DNA from: Telmatactis stephensoni | Lineage: Eukaryota; Cnidaria; Anthozoa; Actiniaria; Isophelliidae | Direction of reading: 5' to 3' | Assembly: GCA_029948255.1 (NCBI GenBank) | Contig: JALIZF010001242.1 | Coordinates: 124,001 to 188,000, forward strand | DNA: 64,000 nt | Shown: in pieces, positions 1 through 27,360 of the stretch | How the letters are laid out: the number at the start of each line of letters is the position of its first letter | How positions within the stretch are numbered: position 1 is the stretch's first letter | Translations under genes and position numbers: made by a program | The notes under the pieces: generated by a model | The model's database searches: none | The model's input: the letters and a program-made list of their open reading frames with translations, nothing else | What the model was told of the DNA's origin: nothing

Positions 1-984
1 GCGAAATAGACGCAATAAGGGAACGTTAAACGTCCTGTGCGACAAAAATTAAAGAATTAATATAGTATACTTAGTATACGTTACACTTTACACTTCCCCT
101 CATCAACAGTACAAAAGCAGTCCGGTTATCCAATAACAGAAGTGAAAAAGAAAGGAAAAAAAAGGAAGAAAAGATGAAGAAGGCTAATTGGCGTCAACAA
201 GGCTCGAGCCTGTAAACTCCTAAAAGAGCACAGAAAAAGTACTTTGTAGACAATTGTGCCAGCTGACTTGTGTAGTTTCTTAAAAAACAACCTATCTAAC
301 CCAGGCTATCTAAATGATCACACCATGTACATTCTTGGTTCGTGGCTGGTCTTTATCACTTCAAGAGAAGAAAATTGGTCCATAAATGAACATTGCACTA
401 AATATAAAGTAATTAAATAATACAAAAACACTTGATTTCCATTGTTTATTCTGCTATTTTGCACTATTTTTTTAACTTACTAATTCATGTTCACCTCGAT
501 TTCATTGAATGCCCTCCGTTACGTTCTTCCCTTGAAAAAATTATCTGATATAAATTGATGAAATACCGAGTAGAACAAATTATTGATTTGAAGATATCTA
601 TATCTTTACATTGTCAGCTTAGAGCTTGAATATCCTTAAGTATTGAATCCACTGTCGTCATGTCACTAGTTTGCGTTCTTGGACGAACGAACTAAACCAA
701 AAACATTATAATGAATAAGAAATAGACAACGCGCGCGCGCGCGTGCGTGCTGTGTGCAGAATTAGATCACGCGGGGATTGATCAGAAGTGTTAAGAGAAG
801 CATGAGTCTTCTTGTGGTTCTGACTTGCGCCTTCGTTTGATTTACATATTACAGATGTTTCAAACTAATTTTTTAACTATTTTTTCCCTTTATAGATATT
901 TCACTTAAAAGCATAGCTTGGGCTCCCTGTGGTCAAAACTTGCATCGACTGGCGCCTCCGTGCGTTCTCATTTGATGGCGGCCT

Positions 985-1130
985 AAGAGCCTTGCACACG
1001 CTATGGCGAAATTACTAGAAATAGCCTTAGTTGCCACGAACACACAGACATCAATAGTGAGCTTTTCTCCTTTAGACAAGTATTACGGTCTCTTGGTGGT
1101 CGTAATAAGTTGCTACATGACACAGGTAAC
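985..1130 (+). repeat. Diverged duplicate, copy 1
   Basis: It shares AAATAGCCTTAGTTGCCACG and CAGACATCAATA-type blocks with 2803-2935. The frame from 1003 reads MAKLLEIALVATNTQTSIVSFS and continues hydrophobic to a GTAACC donor-like site near 1127. It could be a decayed exon or part of a transposon. Confidence 0.55.
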
Positions 1131-2434
1131 CTAAACTAATATTCATAGCGCGCGCCAGCGTGTAAAACGCCCTCTCTGAAACAGAGCCAGGAGTGCCTTG
1201 GTTTGTGCGCTCATTTATTCATTCGTTAATTCATCCTTTCATTCATTTGTTCGTTTGTTTGTTCGGTCATAGAACAAGGTTGGGCTCGATAAGGAGAAGA
1301 TAAAATGTTCCTTTAATTTACTCAAGAGAGTTTAAATTGACAGGGGCACTATATTATTGGCAGGAATATAAGGACAGATTGCTATTAAAGTTAGAAACAA
1401 AGAAGACTATTAAAATCTCTCACGTTTACCAGTCAAAACCAGTCAATTAAAAATTGGTAACGTTAACATATTCAAGAAATAAATAGAACAAAATTTGAAT
1501 AAATTAATAATTAACGATACAATTTGAAATTTATATTAGAACAGATTGCAAAAAAAACTAAAAATACACAAAAATTACAGAAAATGCTAAAATCTAAGTA
1601 TTGATAAGCTAAAAATGAAGAAAGAGTGTAAAAAGGAAGGTGAAAAAGGGAAAAAAAGAAAAATATTCCGACCTACACAGGGCTCGAATCTGAATTCTTA
1701 AATCGGACCCCCCGGAAATGGAGAAAAGAATAACTAGATAATTGAAAAAGCTAAAAATGAAATTTGGGACGATTCTCCCGAGACATTCAAAGAAGCTGAG
1801 ACATCGAATCGACTTACGTTACGGATGAAGATTTCGGCCCCATCCACGCTATCCCGGTGCTACATAAAAACAGTTGTCTTAGCCCGAAGGCCAGGGAGGG
1901 AGACGATATCCGGACCCTAATCCATACCTTTAGATATCACCTTAGACCGCTGCGCTACCTAGACACTTAATAATTTTAATGTCTAATTGGGGTAGTCTAT
2001 TCGGCGAAGTTTCATTGTGATGCTGATAGACTGTTCCAAACCCTTGGGGAAATAGGAGAACCAATCAAAGTCCAGTAACCGTAAGAATGATTTCATAAAT
2101 AAACAGAGAAAGAGTAAATTAATAAAAGAATAAATTTCCATGAACATTTCTAAGTGCATAAGGAACCATAAGCATAAGGGTTCTTTGCTACGACAAGAAG
2201 TCACACCAATGATTGTTTATGGATTTTACGGTTTTTTCTTTAACTGTGCTGGATAACCAACAAAACTGATTTCCTATTTCAAGAACAATCTTGAGGCAAG
2301 TACTTGAAAAAGTCTTAAATTTTGGATAATTCATGCATGCTTGTTAGTTTGTTGATTCTACGTAAGGAGCTCATACAAATTCAGCTGAGACTAAAATGTA
2401 CTTTCTTTATACGGTTAAAGCCCTACAGACATGG

Positions 2435-2586
2435 TTCGAACGGTAGGTCCTTCATATATGGTACATTATAATGGGTCCTATTGTATATAACGAAATACTA
2501 TTATTATTGTTATTATTAGTATTATTATGTTATATACAATAGGACCCATTATAATGTACCATATATGAAGGACCTACCTTTCGAAC
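2435..2586. repeat. Palindromic element, about 152 bp
   Basis: Arms of about 58 bp (starting GTTCGAACGGTAGGTCC and ending GGACCTACCTTTCGAAC) flank an ATT-rich loop. The arms are almost perfect, so the insertion or its homogenisation is recent. It is a foldback or MITE-like element. Confidence 0.85.
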
Positions 2587-2802
2587 TGTCTAGACCGCGC
2601 TTTCGGGTTAAATTATTAACTCCAAATCTTTATTAGATAGGTTCATTACGGGGCTACCTGTTGTAGACCGTGCAAAATTACACAGGTGGCCTTTGCAAGC
2701 AAGCAAGCTTTAATTGTTACCAGAGTTTCCTCGTAGCCCAAGTGAACGCTATTATCCATCGCGTTTTTGACGTGCGCGCGGACGGGAGCGTTTGCTTTCC
2801 GC

Positions 2803-2935
2803 ATTGTTTAAGAGCTTGCGCGCGCGATGCAGAATTTATTAAAAATAGCCTTAGTCGCCACGAACATCGCACAGACATCAATACTGAGTTTCGCTCATTA
2901 TGGCCTCTTGACGAAATACATTCTTGTCTCGGCCA
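2803..2935 (+). repeat. Diverged duplicate, copy 2
   Basis: The second copy of the 985-1130 segment is in the same orientation. Its frame from 2827 reads MQNLLKIALVATNIAQTSIL and stays open to 3045. Both copies preserve the same reading frame start despite sequence divergence. Confidence 0.55.
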
Positions 2936-3231
2936 TGTTGATATCTCTTATACCTCCCTCGCGACGATTTATATATTCGCGACCACAGGAAGCCTCTGGG
3001 ATCTCGTTTTCACGACTAAAAGTATCTATGGGTGATCTCTATTAGGGATCATTTATTCGAGCTCTCGTCCTCGATAGAATCAAAACCTAGAGTCGTGCTA
3101 CCCGACTAATTAACTTCATTCAAGCTTTGTTTTACAAGTGTTATAAATAACATTTGAAATTTGTTCATTGTTACTTTGCAAGACGGAATTAAAGTAGATT
3201 ATAAAGACTAAGACCTGACACTTCTAGCATG

Positions 3232-3381
3232 CAGGGACCGCGGAGCACCTTGAACTGAAGTGCATGGAGGATCTGCTGTAGACTACCCAGTCAAAAAAGT
3301 TTTAAACAGGACATTTGACAGGGTAGCGCAGAAAGTAGGGGAGGGGGCTATACCCCCAGGCCCTCGTCTCCGCGGTCCCTG
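3232..3381. mobile_element. Small inverted-repeat transposon, CAGGGACCGCGGAG family
   Basis: The ends CAGGGACCGCGGAG and CTCCGCGGTCCCTG are perfect inverted repeats. The interior contains GGGGAGGGGGCTATACCCCC. A related partial copy in opposite internal orientation is at 8222-8350. No target duplication is clear. Confidence 0.75.
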
Positions 3382-3742
3382 TCAAGTAATGACGATCTGG
3401 TTATAGGCAAAGTTGGTAGAGGGAGCGGTCCTTGGAGGACGCTAAACCTGTTAGACCGTGTGAAAGCAAGTGTCGACAATGAACAACTCACCGGTATGAA
3501 AATGAAAGACTGTTTAAAAGAAAAATTATAAGAAGGACATTTTTTTTCTTTTCGTTGTTATGTTTCACGATCCATAATTTTTTCCTAAGATTCGTACAAT
3601 TTCGATGGTTGGGCTTCCTGATACACTGACCCAGTCTCTTCTCGTCCATGATACCAAAATCAAACATCAAACATTCATTTGGGACTCACTTTCGGCTTAT
3701 TTTCAGGATTATGACCTGATATTGAACCTATAAGTCCTCGAA

Positions 3743-12914
<9,172 letters not shown>

Positions 12915-13016
12915 TTTGTACTCATCTAAGGATTATCGACTTGTAATTCAGATGCGTACTTCCCATGTGCCGTTCTAATTTAGTTCCATATTTTAGTTAG
13001 ATTAGTATCTATGCTC

Positions 13017-13215
13017 AATTTACACGACAACCTCTTTATGGCACACCACCCCTAATTCTTGGCACGCGGGCCCATCAGTTATGTTAAGACGCCCCATAAT
13101 TATCATCCTGCGAACAGAAAATTTGTTGGCCTGATAGGGGTCCCGTACCCAAAACAATGGGTCCGCGTGTCAAGATTTAGGGGTACCGTGCCATAAAAAG
13201 TTTGCCGTGTAAATC
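13017..13215. mobile_element. Inverted-repeat element, about 200 bp
   Basis: The left arm (TTTATGGCACACCACCCCTA, GGCACGCGGGCCCAT) and its complement on the right (TAGGGGTACCGTGCCATAAA) frame the element. A further half copy of the left arm starts near 13260. Confidence 0.7.
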
Positions 13216-13335
13216 GGGCTCCTGTCGACTGCTCCGAATAAAAGCAGTTCTATATAAGCCCAATTTATATCATAATCTTTTTATGGCACTACACCCCTTG
13301 ATCTGGGCACGCGCACCGATTGCTTTGGCACTGGT

Positions 13336-13504
13336 CAGGGGCGGATCCAGGATTTCGCAAAGGGGGTGTCCCAAATAGGACTGTTGAGAGATGACGTCAC
13401 ATCCAAGATGGTGGTCTCCTAACAATGGAATCTGATGACGTAATTTCGTACGGCGCTAGGGGAGTGTCCAGTGACCTATGGACACCCCCCTGGATCCGCC
13501 TCTG
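13336..13504. mobile_element. Small hAT-like element with CAGGGGCGGATCCAGG ends
   Basis: The left end CAGGGGCGGATCCAGG pairs with the right end CCTGGATCCGCCTCTG. CTGGT is repeated directly on both sides. The ends resemble those of the 1.4-kb element at 28608-30003. Confidence 0.75.
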
Positions 13505-13820
13505 CTGGTGCATGTTTTAGTGATAAATGGGAACGTTAAAAACAGAAGGATAATGAAAAGTGTAAAGTATAACGATAATTAAGGGAGCTGTGCAAAAAAA
13601 TCTGTCCGCGTGCAATTATTTTTGTAAGAAAAAAACAACAACAGCAAAGAAGGGCTTTAGCCTAACGTATACCCACCGCCTTTTCAACGTACACTTTTAA
13701 TTTGGGTCAAACGATGTCTGTAATGACATAAAATGACGTAAATTTCTTGGGCTGTGTTCTGAAATGGAATAGACTTCTCGCTTGGTCGATTGGTGCTGTT
13801 ATAGTGGTAAAAACTACTCA

Positions 13821-13967
13821 ATTGCTGGGGTGCATCCATACCTTTGGGAATCCAAAGACAATGAAGCGGTAGCCATGTTGGATGACCAAACAATAAACGC
13901 TAATGAGAAATCTTTTGTTGAAGGTCAACCAAGATGGCTGCCGTGACGTCACATGCACCCCAGCAAT
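13821..13967. mobile_element. Inverted-repeat element with ATTGCTGGGGTGCAT ends
   Basis: Perfect 15-bp terminal inverted repeats flank about 117 bp of interior. Confidence 0.7.
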
Positions 13968-14344
13968 ATTATATTCACAACTGACATCTTTTTTGAATTC
14001 AAGCTGTATGCAGGCGATTATGCAGGCCTTACTCTGGTTCACTGTAATTTGGTCACGTGATAGGAAGGATTTTTTCATCAAAATATCGTAGAACAATTTA
14101 TTACCGACTGAGAATTACTAGGGTTTCTTGTAACACTGAATTTAATAAAAGTAATTGGATATTTGTCGTTCAAAGTGTTTGCTATAACAACTATCCGCGT
14201 GCAACGTATTGTCTCGTGGTGGAATTAGTTTGGCGAAATAAAAGAAATATCCAAAATCGCGTCAAGATCATAGACCCAGGGCGTCTTGGGAAAAGAGAGG
14301 GAAGGGTAAGTACTAGGTATGCAACACCAAGTGTATCAATAGAT

Positions 14345-14640
14345 AATACACCTATTTCAATGAACATTGTCTGTATCAAGCGTGCGCGATTCACCCGAAG
14401 GGGAGTATGAGAAGAAATCACTTAAGTTATAAAATCACAAAATCCCACACGATTACTCAAATTTAGCTTGCTCTAGCTGACCTTATACACTAAAGAACTT
14501 CACTTACTGATGCTGAAGTCAATACCTAAGCGGAAAAGAAAGCCAGTGAAGTTTTGCTACTACCCATATTCCTTTTCGGTCTAGTCGCGTAGCTTGAGGC
14601 CTCTCGTACAACGACCTTTTTAGAAATAGGTGTATACAAT
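14345..14640. mobile_element. GTATACACCTATTTC-family element
   Basis: It has AATACACCTATTTC at the left and GAAATAGGTGTATAC at the right. The interior, read on the minus strand, matches 37366-37545: GCGACTAGACCGAAAAGGA, then GAAGTTCTTT and a GTATAAGG-type word. Confidence 0.7.
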
Positions 14641-14876
14641 TTGTGATACACTTATTGGTGTTGTATACACCAAATACTTAACCGCTTATCCGAGAATGTG
14701 TACCAAGGCTGATTGAAATTTTGTTCTAGCATCTCGGCAATTTATGGCAACCACTGTAGTGTCAAAGCAATCAAATGCATGGGAACTTCCATGAAATGGT
14801 TACGCTACGTTAGGCTGTCAGAGAGAGAAACTCACTCTAGAACCTTAATTACATCGCGCATTTTTGTTCACTTCGC

Positions 14877-15127
14877 CAGGGGCGTAGCGAGGTCCGAGCA
14901 AAAGGGGGTCCAGTTCCCGCCAAAATATGCTAATTTCCTAATTTCCCCCAGGACAAACGTTATGGGACAAAAGGAAAACTTCCTCCAAGTGCGCAGTATA
15001 CTTGAGATAACATTTGAATATTGTGAATTAAATTAAAAGTAGAACTTTAAAGTGATATCATTGACATCATCGTTCAGATGAAGGCTCAAGTCCAAAATTT
15101 TAGGGGGGGGCAATCGCTACGCCACTG
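14877..15127. mobile_element. hAT-like MITE with perfect 8-bp target duplication
   Basis: The ends CAGGGGCGTAGCGAGG and CGCTACGCCACTG are inverted repeats. CACTTCGC is repeated exactly at 14869-14876 and 15128-15135. At 251 bp, with no transposase, it is a non-autonomous hAT-like element. Confidence 0.9.
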
Positions 15128-15871
15128 CACTTCGCTAAGAAACTTGTTCGACTTTCTAAATCATATCAGAGTTTAACAACAACGAATACGCAACCCAAGT
15201 ACGAGTTCACATATACGCTTTATTTCCAAGAATGGACTTATATTTCATTTTAATTCCTGATTGACCTAGAATTACCGATGTTTCATTGAACATCAAGTCA
15301 AAATACAAAATTGCTAAAAGTGTGTGAAATATTGCTTGATTCTGTTGCGATCATTCCTAACTATTGAGTAAATCTTAGCGGTCGACTACTTTGGAGATAA
15401 TATCCATAGCATTTGCCAATATTTTTTCTAAATACATGTACAGATATGTATACTGTAAAATTCTGTTATTCAACATTAATAGAAATCCCCACCCAGCACA
15501 TATCTATCACTAACAGTTCAACATTCAAGATTAGCTTTGCATTAATTATGCGTGCAGCATGTTCCACTTATAATCAATTACTTGAAATTATTGATCAATC
15601 CATAATTAATAGATTGGAACTAAATTTCCCAAACCGTACAATAGTGATAGAGGAATCATTCTTTTCTTCAAATCTGATTTTTCATAACTGAAGAGATTCA
15701 TGCAAAAACAGAGAAAGTGATGTCTGATCGACTAAAATATCTTCAAAGATCAAATCATTTTCAGCATTTGGCCAGAGGTCACTTACTCGGTTTGGCATGG
15801 ACCCTTTAATATGCCATTTCAACATAATTGAGCCTAAAATACTGCATGCTGATATAAAGATGGAAATTGAG

Positions 15872-23403
<7,532 letters not shown>

Positions 23404-23430
23404 CTTGGATTCTCTTCAGGACGGCTTATC

Positions 23431-23442
23431 TGCGCTTGCGCA
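23431..23442. promoter_or_regulatory. NRF1-like GC dyad upstream of V-ATPase B
   Basis: TGCGCTTGCGCA lies about 30 bp upstream of the V-ATPase B start codon. It resembles the NRF1 palindrome TGCGCATGCGCA, common in promoters of housekeeping and energy genes. Function is inferred from motif and position only. Confidence 0.35.
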
Positions 23443-23525
23443 TATAATGGCGTCATACACTTGTAACCCAGATCGCCGGACGGTAGCCAAGGTACTAAGG
23501 TAGCAGACAAGAAGACAAGATAGCA

Positions 23526-23927
23526 TTGCCGACTTTCATGTCCGAGAGGGGAGTGGGTACGAGTCCCCTAAATGAAGAAATTGGGGTAAAGAACCTTATT
23601 TCTTGAAATAACTCATAAAAATAAGTATGATTCCTAATTTTTGTTGAATTTGAATAGATATTGAGCGAATAACAAAATTCCAAATATGCCAAGAATTGCA
23701 TAGGAATCTTTTGTTTGTGGGGAAGCCTTTCCCCACAAACCATATATTTCTTTGCAATATTTGGCATTTTTGAATGACTATAACTTCCTTAATTTTTGAT
23801 GAATCGTGATGAAACTTTGGAATCCTATCCATTTTTATAAGCTTTTTTATACTATGAGGTCCAATTCGCTGATTTCTTCATTTAGGGGACTCGTACCCAC
23901 TCCCCTCTCGGACATGAAAGTCGGCAA
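23526..23927. repeat. Inverted-repeat element, about 400 bp
   Basis: The 50-bp arms include GACTTTCATGTCCGAGAGGG and ACTCGTACCCACTCCCCTCT, near-perfect complements. An inner hairpin GTTTGTGGGGAAGCC/TTTCCCCACAAAC lies at about 23710-23740. Confidence 0.85.
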
Positions 23928-23950
23928 TTGGCATCTTGATCCAGAGACCA

Positions 23951-24316
23951 CAGGCAGCCCAAGCTCATTATCTGACAACATAAACAGTTGTAAATACACG
24001 TAAATGCATGGAGCCTAAAATACGACATTTGACAAATAATATTACAGAATACATTAATATAACATTCTATGTAACGTGTAAAGTTGTTATAATTGTAAAT
24101 AAAGCCTTATTTCACGGTTTTTTTTAGGGGGAGGGAGATCTTGAAAAAACCGTGAAATAAGGCTTTATTTACAATTATAACAACTTTACACGTTACATAG
24201 AATGTTATATTAATGTATTCTGTAATATTATTCGTCAAAAGTCGTATTTTAGGCTCCATGCATTTACGTGTATTTACAACAGTTTATGTTGTCAGATAAT
24301 GAGCTTGGGCTGCCTG
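23951..24316. repeat. Long palindrome, about 366 bp
   Basis: Arms of about 165 bp (CAGGCAGCCCAAGCTCATTA on the left, TAATGAGCTTGGGCTGCCTG on the right) run to TAAAGCCTTATTTCACGGTTTT near the centre. It is almost perfect, so recent. It abuts the element at 23526-23927. Confidence 0.9.
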
Positions 24317-24544
24317 TGCAGAGACTCAGCGGAAAAGGAAAGCGAGAAGGTAAGTTTTAGTTTTTGGAAATGGTTTGATAGGTCAAATGCCCAGAGAGTC
24401 CTTCTTCTTTTTCCTCTTCCTCCTCCCCTCCCCTTCCTCCCTCCCCTCGCCATGGGTTAGTGATGAGGTACTTCCTAAATACGAACACTGTTTTATCCCT
24501 TGGATGTTCGTATTACAGGGGTTAGACGTACTTATAGATTGTTC

Positions 24545-25107
24545 TTACTTACATAGATTCACCTCGTGTGATGCCCCCTTTAATACGGACACTGTTTTAT
24601 CCCTTCGTATTACAGGGGTTAGACGTACTTATAGATTGTTCTTACTTACATAGATTCACCTCGAGTGATGAGATACCCTCTTTAATACGGACACTGTTTT
24701 ATCCCTTCGTATTACAGGGGTTAGACATACTTATAGATTGTTCTTACTTACATAGATTCACCTCGAGTGATGAGATACCCTCTTTAATACGGACACTGTT
24801 TTATCCCTTCGTATTACAGGGGTTAGACGTACTTATAGATTGTTCTTACTTACATAGATTCACCTCGAGTGATGAGATACCCTCTTTAATACGGACACTG
24901 TTTTATCCCTTCGTATTACAGGGGTTAGACATACTTATAGATTGTTCTTACTTACATAGATTCACCTCGAGTGATGAGATACCCTCTTTAATACGGACGC
25001 TGTTTTTATCCCTTAGATGTTCGTTAATTTTACAGGGGTTAGACGTACTAATTATAAATTGTTCCTACTTACATAGATTCACCTCGAGTGATGAGATACC
25101 TGTTTGA
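24545..25107 (+). repeat. 102-bp satellite, about six copies
   Basis: ACATAGATTCACCTCG recurs at 24551, 24648, 24750, 24852, 24954 and 25071. The main period is 102 bp; the first and last units differ in length. As 102 is a multiple of three, the plus frame stays open for 179 codons as 34-residue units. Each unit contains a TTACAGGGGTTAGAC block. I read this as a satellite, not a gene. Confidence 0.9.
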
Positions 25108-25128
25108 CTGTGTACGGGACAAACTTTG

Positions 25129-25480
25129 TACTGAAATAACTGCACGAGGTAAGACCACACCCTTTTAGATTGAGGCTACTTTTACTGACTATAATGATAC
25201 AGATATCTCACACACCGAAAACCCCATATCCTACTTTTTGTTGATCAGTAGTGGTGTGGGTTCTTTTACAGGACTAATGTATACCGTGGAACGTACTGAA
25301 ACAACTGCACGAGCTAAGACCACACCCTTTTAGATTGAGGCTACTTTTACCACATACGTACTCGTGGCCTTATGTAAAGTTTCAGTTCAGGTAGATATAC
25401 CACAAACCAAAACCGCATGCCCTCCTTTTTCTGAATCAGTTGTTGTGGGGATTCTTTTACAGACTAATGTATACTGCGGA
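25129..25480 (+). repeat. Two tandem copies, about 165-180 bp unit
   Basis: AACTGCACGAG, AAGACCACACCCTTTTAGAT and TGAGGCTACTTTTAC occur in both copies, followed by a TTCTTTTACAG-ACTAATGTATAC block in each. Confidence 0.8.
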
Positions 25481-25990
25481 ATGACAGGAACTATGGTTTA
25501 CTGCAGTTTTCAAAAATATGCGGACTTTAAAGTTGCAAACAGTCAAACAGTAAGTTGCACTTTTTACGATACGCTTCTGAAGAAAGAAGAATAAAAAGTA
25601 AAAGTTAGAAGATTTACCGATATGAGGGCGATCCTGCGACTATTGTATTTTGCATATATTATTTCGATTTTTTATATTTTTGGTTTTGAGTTAATGACGC
25701 AGTAGAGGAAAACGAAATTCCAACGGACTGTTTGAATGTTTGAGCTTGTATAATTTTGAAAATTGCTATAACGTCTTTGTCCAAGAACATTTTACAAGAA
25801 ATATCATTGTCACTGAGGTTGCCTAGCTTGTGCGCAGCCTCTGTAGCCATTTCTTTGTAGTTCCAGCCTGTTCCAGCCTTATTTCCGATCGAGAGAGAAT
25901 AGATAAGTGAATATATCAGAACCGCAGCATTTTTTATTTATTGGGGTGTAAAGGCGGGTTGGATGGACGTCTGTGTTTTTAGGTGGGTGT

Positions 25991-26138
25991 ATAGAGCGAT
26001 AACACTAAAACCGTGAAATAACTTAGTAACTAAATAGAGACTAATAGTAGCAAAACCCTTTGTTTTCTATTGTTTCATTAGTACTATTTGTACTTTTTAG
26101 TTAGTACTTGTTTCACGGTTTTAGTGTTATCGCTCTAT
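25991..26138. repeat. Palindrome, about 148 bp
   Basis: The arms ATAGAGCGATAACACTAAAA and TTTTAGTGTTATCGCTCTAT are perfect complements, with CCGTGAAATAA-type extension. CCGTGAAATAA also occurs in the 23951-24316 palindrome centre. Confidence 0.85.
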
Positions 26139-26339
26139 GACGATGGGACTCATATTCATCATATTACCTTACCCTTTAGATTATATATCGATTATACAGG
26201 AATTGCTGGTATTTTGAGAGTTCTGAAGGTTTAATTATAAGGGAATTTCTTCATGTACTTTTTTACAAAGGAATTCATTCATTACAAAAGTTGAAAACCG
26301 ATTTCATATGATTTACAAAAATATACTTCAATGAACAGC

Positions 26340-27360
26340 CAGTGTAAAATTCGTGTGACAAGTTTCAGAGACGAATTTTAATTTCTGAACAGCCAGAGTG
26401 GAAAAGTAGAGATGATACGAGGTCAATTATCCTTACTGACTTCTGTTTACCACGTGATGTACGACGTTAATCAATGAGGTGATCTAGAAACAATGCATCA
26501 AAATGTTTACAAAATTAGTCAAAACGAACGAACAAACAAACAAACAAAAAGACAACAAACATAAACCAGCATTATAACGTCTGTAAGGGGTCAACTGATT
26601 CATCTTCTTGAGTTTGTTCGTACATCAGGCAAGGTGGGCTTCCATTGACAGTATTAAGTATATTAAGTGGTAGGAAATACATGAAAGTTCATAGTTTCCA
26701 ACTCACCTATGGACAAGATTATATTCAGCCAAGGTAAAATTTGCGGTGATTTATCAGTGCCAGTGGGAACCTCGAGTCACCATTTTCTAAGATTTTTGAA
26801 GATGAATTTTAATTTAGTAAATCAGCTAGTGGTAGTGGAAACATAGAGGAGATACTTACACGAGTTCAAGAAGGACAAGGACTACACAAGGACTACACAA
26901 GGACTAGTTTAGCTTTAACCATGTAGTGGACTTTAATTACTTAGGTTATCTGGAAACAATAGATACAAATTATTACAAAATCAGCAAAAATAAAATGGAT
27001 ACACACAGTCAAACAAAGAAAACAAAAACAAGCGTTACAACAATAGGAATAAACCGATAAATTATCCAAAGTTTGTTTGTTTGTTGTTTGTATCAGTTTG
27101 TTATGTTTCAGTTTGTTTGTTTGTTTGTTTGTTTGTTTATTTGTTTGTTTGTTGCATTTTGGGGTATTGTTTTTATTCGTTTTATTTTTCTCTTTGACTT
27201 TGTTTTTAGTTTTGGTTTCGTTGTTGTTTGTTGCTGTTGTTAATGATAGTTGTGGTAGTAGTAGTTAGTTTATTTTACTTGAACGGAAGGCAGACATAGA
27301 ATTTGTAAAATACATTTTCCACTGAACTTACCTAAGTACGAGATTGAGTCAAGGTAAATT
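26340..27360. repeat. Decayed tandem duplication, about 430-bp period
   Basis: Blocks GAATTTTAATTT, GTGGAAA-AGAG, CTAGAAACAAT/CTGGAAACAAT and an AAACAAACAA-type tract recur in order. CAAGATTATATTCAGCCAAGG (26707) parallels ACGAGATTGAGTCAAGG (27340), the end of the unrecognised gene's last long exon. The duplicated unit therefore includes a copy of that splice-site region. Confidence 0.6.
27112..27152 (+). repeat. TTTG tetranucleotide run
   Basis: GTTTGTTTGTTTG units repeat about ten times. Similar runs occur at 6057-6080. Confidence 0.8.

Larger units (their letters stand above)
1..3742. other. Repeat-rich region upstream of CCDC149, no supported gene
   Basis: It contains a GC dinucleotide run (about 730-750), a diverged duplication (985-1130 and 2803-2935), a palindrome (2435-2586) and a small inverted-repeat transposon (3232-3381). 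The remainder is AT-rich with no convincing exon. Confidence 0.5.
12915..15871. other. Intergenic region, CCDC149 / V-ATPase B 3' ends
   Basis: The two genes converge here. The region holds at least five small transposon-like elements (13017, 13336, 13821, 14345 and 14877). An AATAAA lies at 13237. No supported gene was seen; the open frame at 14057-14410 spans unrelated repeat sequence. Confidence 0.6.
23404..27269. other. Repeat-rich intergenic region, V-ATPase B / unrecognised gene
   Basis: It holds two back-to-back palindromes, a 102-bp satellite, a pair of tandem copies near 25129-25480, a further palindrome and a decayed duplication. A donor-like CGAGAAG/GTAAGTTT at 24350 could end an unlinked exon. 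No gene is supported. Confidence 0.6.

Noticed and set aside
1837..1975. tRNA-like sequence on the minus strand (GTAGCGCAGCGGTCTAAGG)
   Set aside because: It resembles an A-box, but no proper B-box or cloverleaf follows; at most a SINE or tRNA relic.
14057..14410. 117-codon plus-strand frame
   Set aside because: It crosses into a GTATACACCTATTTC-family element and shows no recognisable domain.
24568..25107. 179-codon repetitive open frame as a gene
   Set aside because: Its frame is kept because the satellite period is a multiple of three; no domain, promoter or splice context supports it.
24545..25107. CRISPR-like array
   Set aside because: The units are contiguous with no unique spacers, and the window is eukaryotic.
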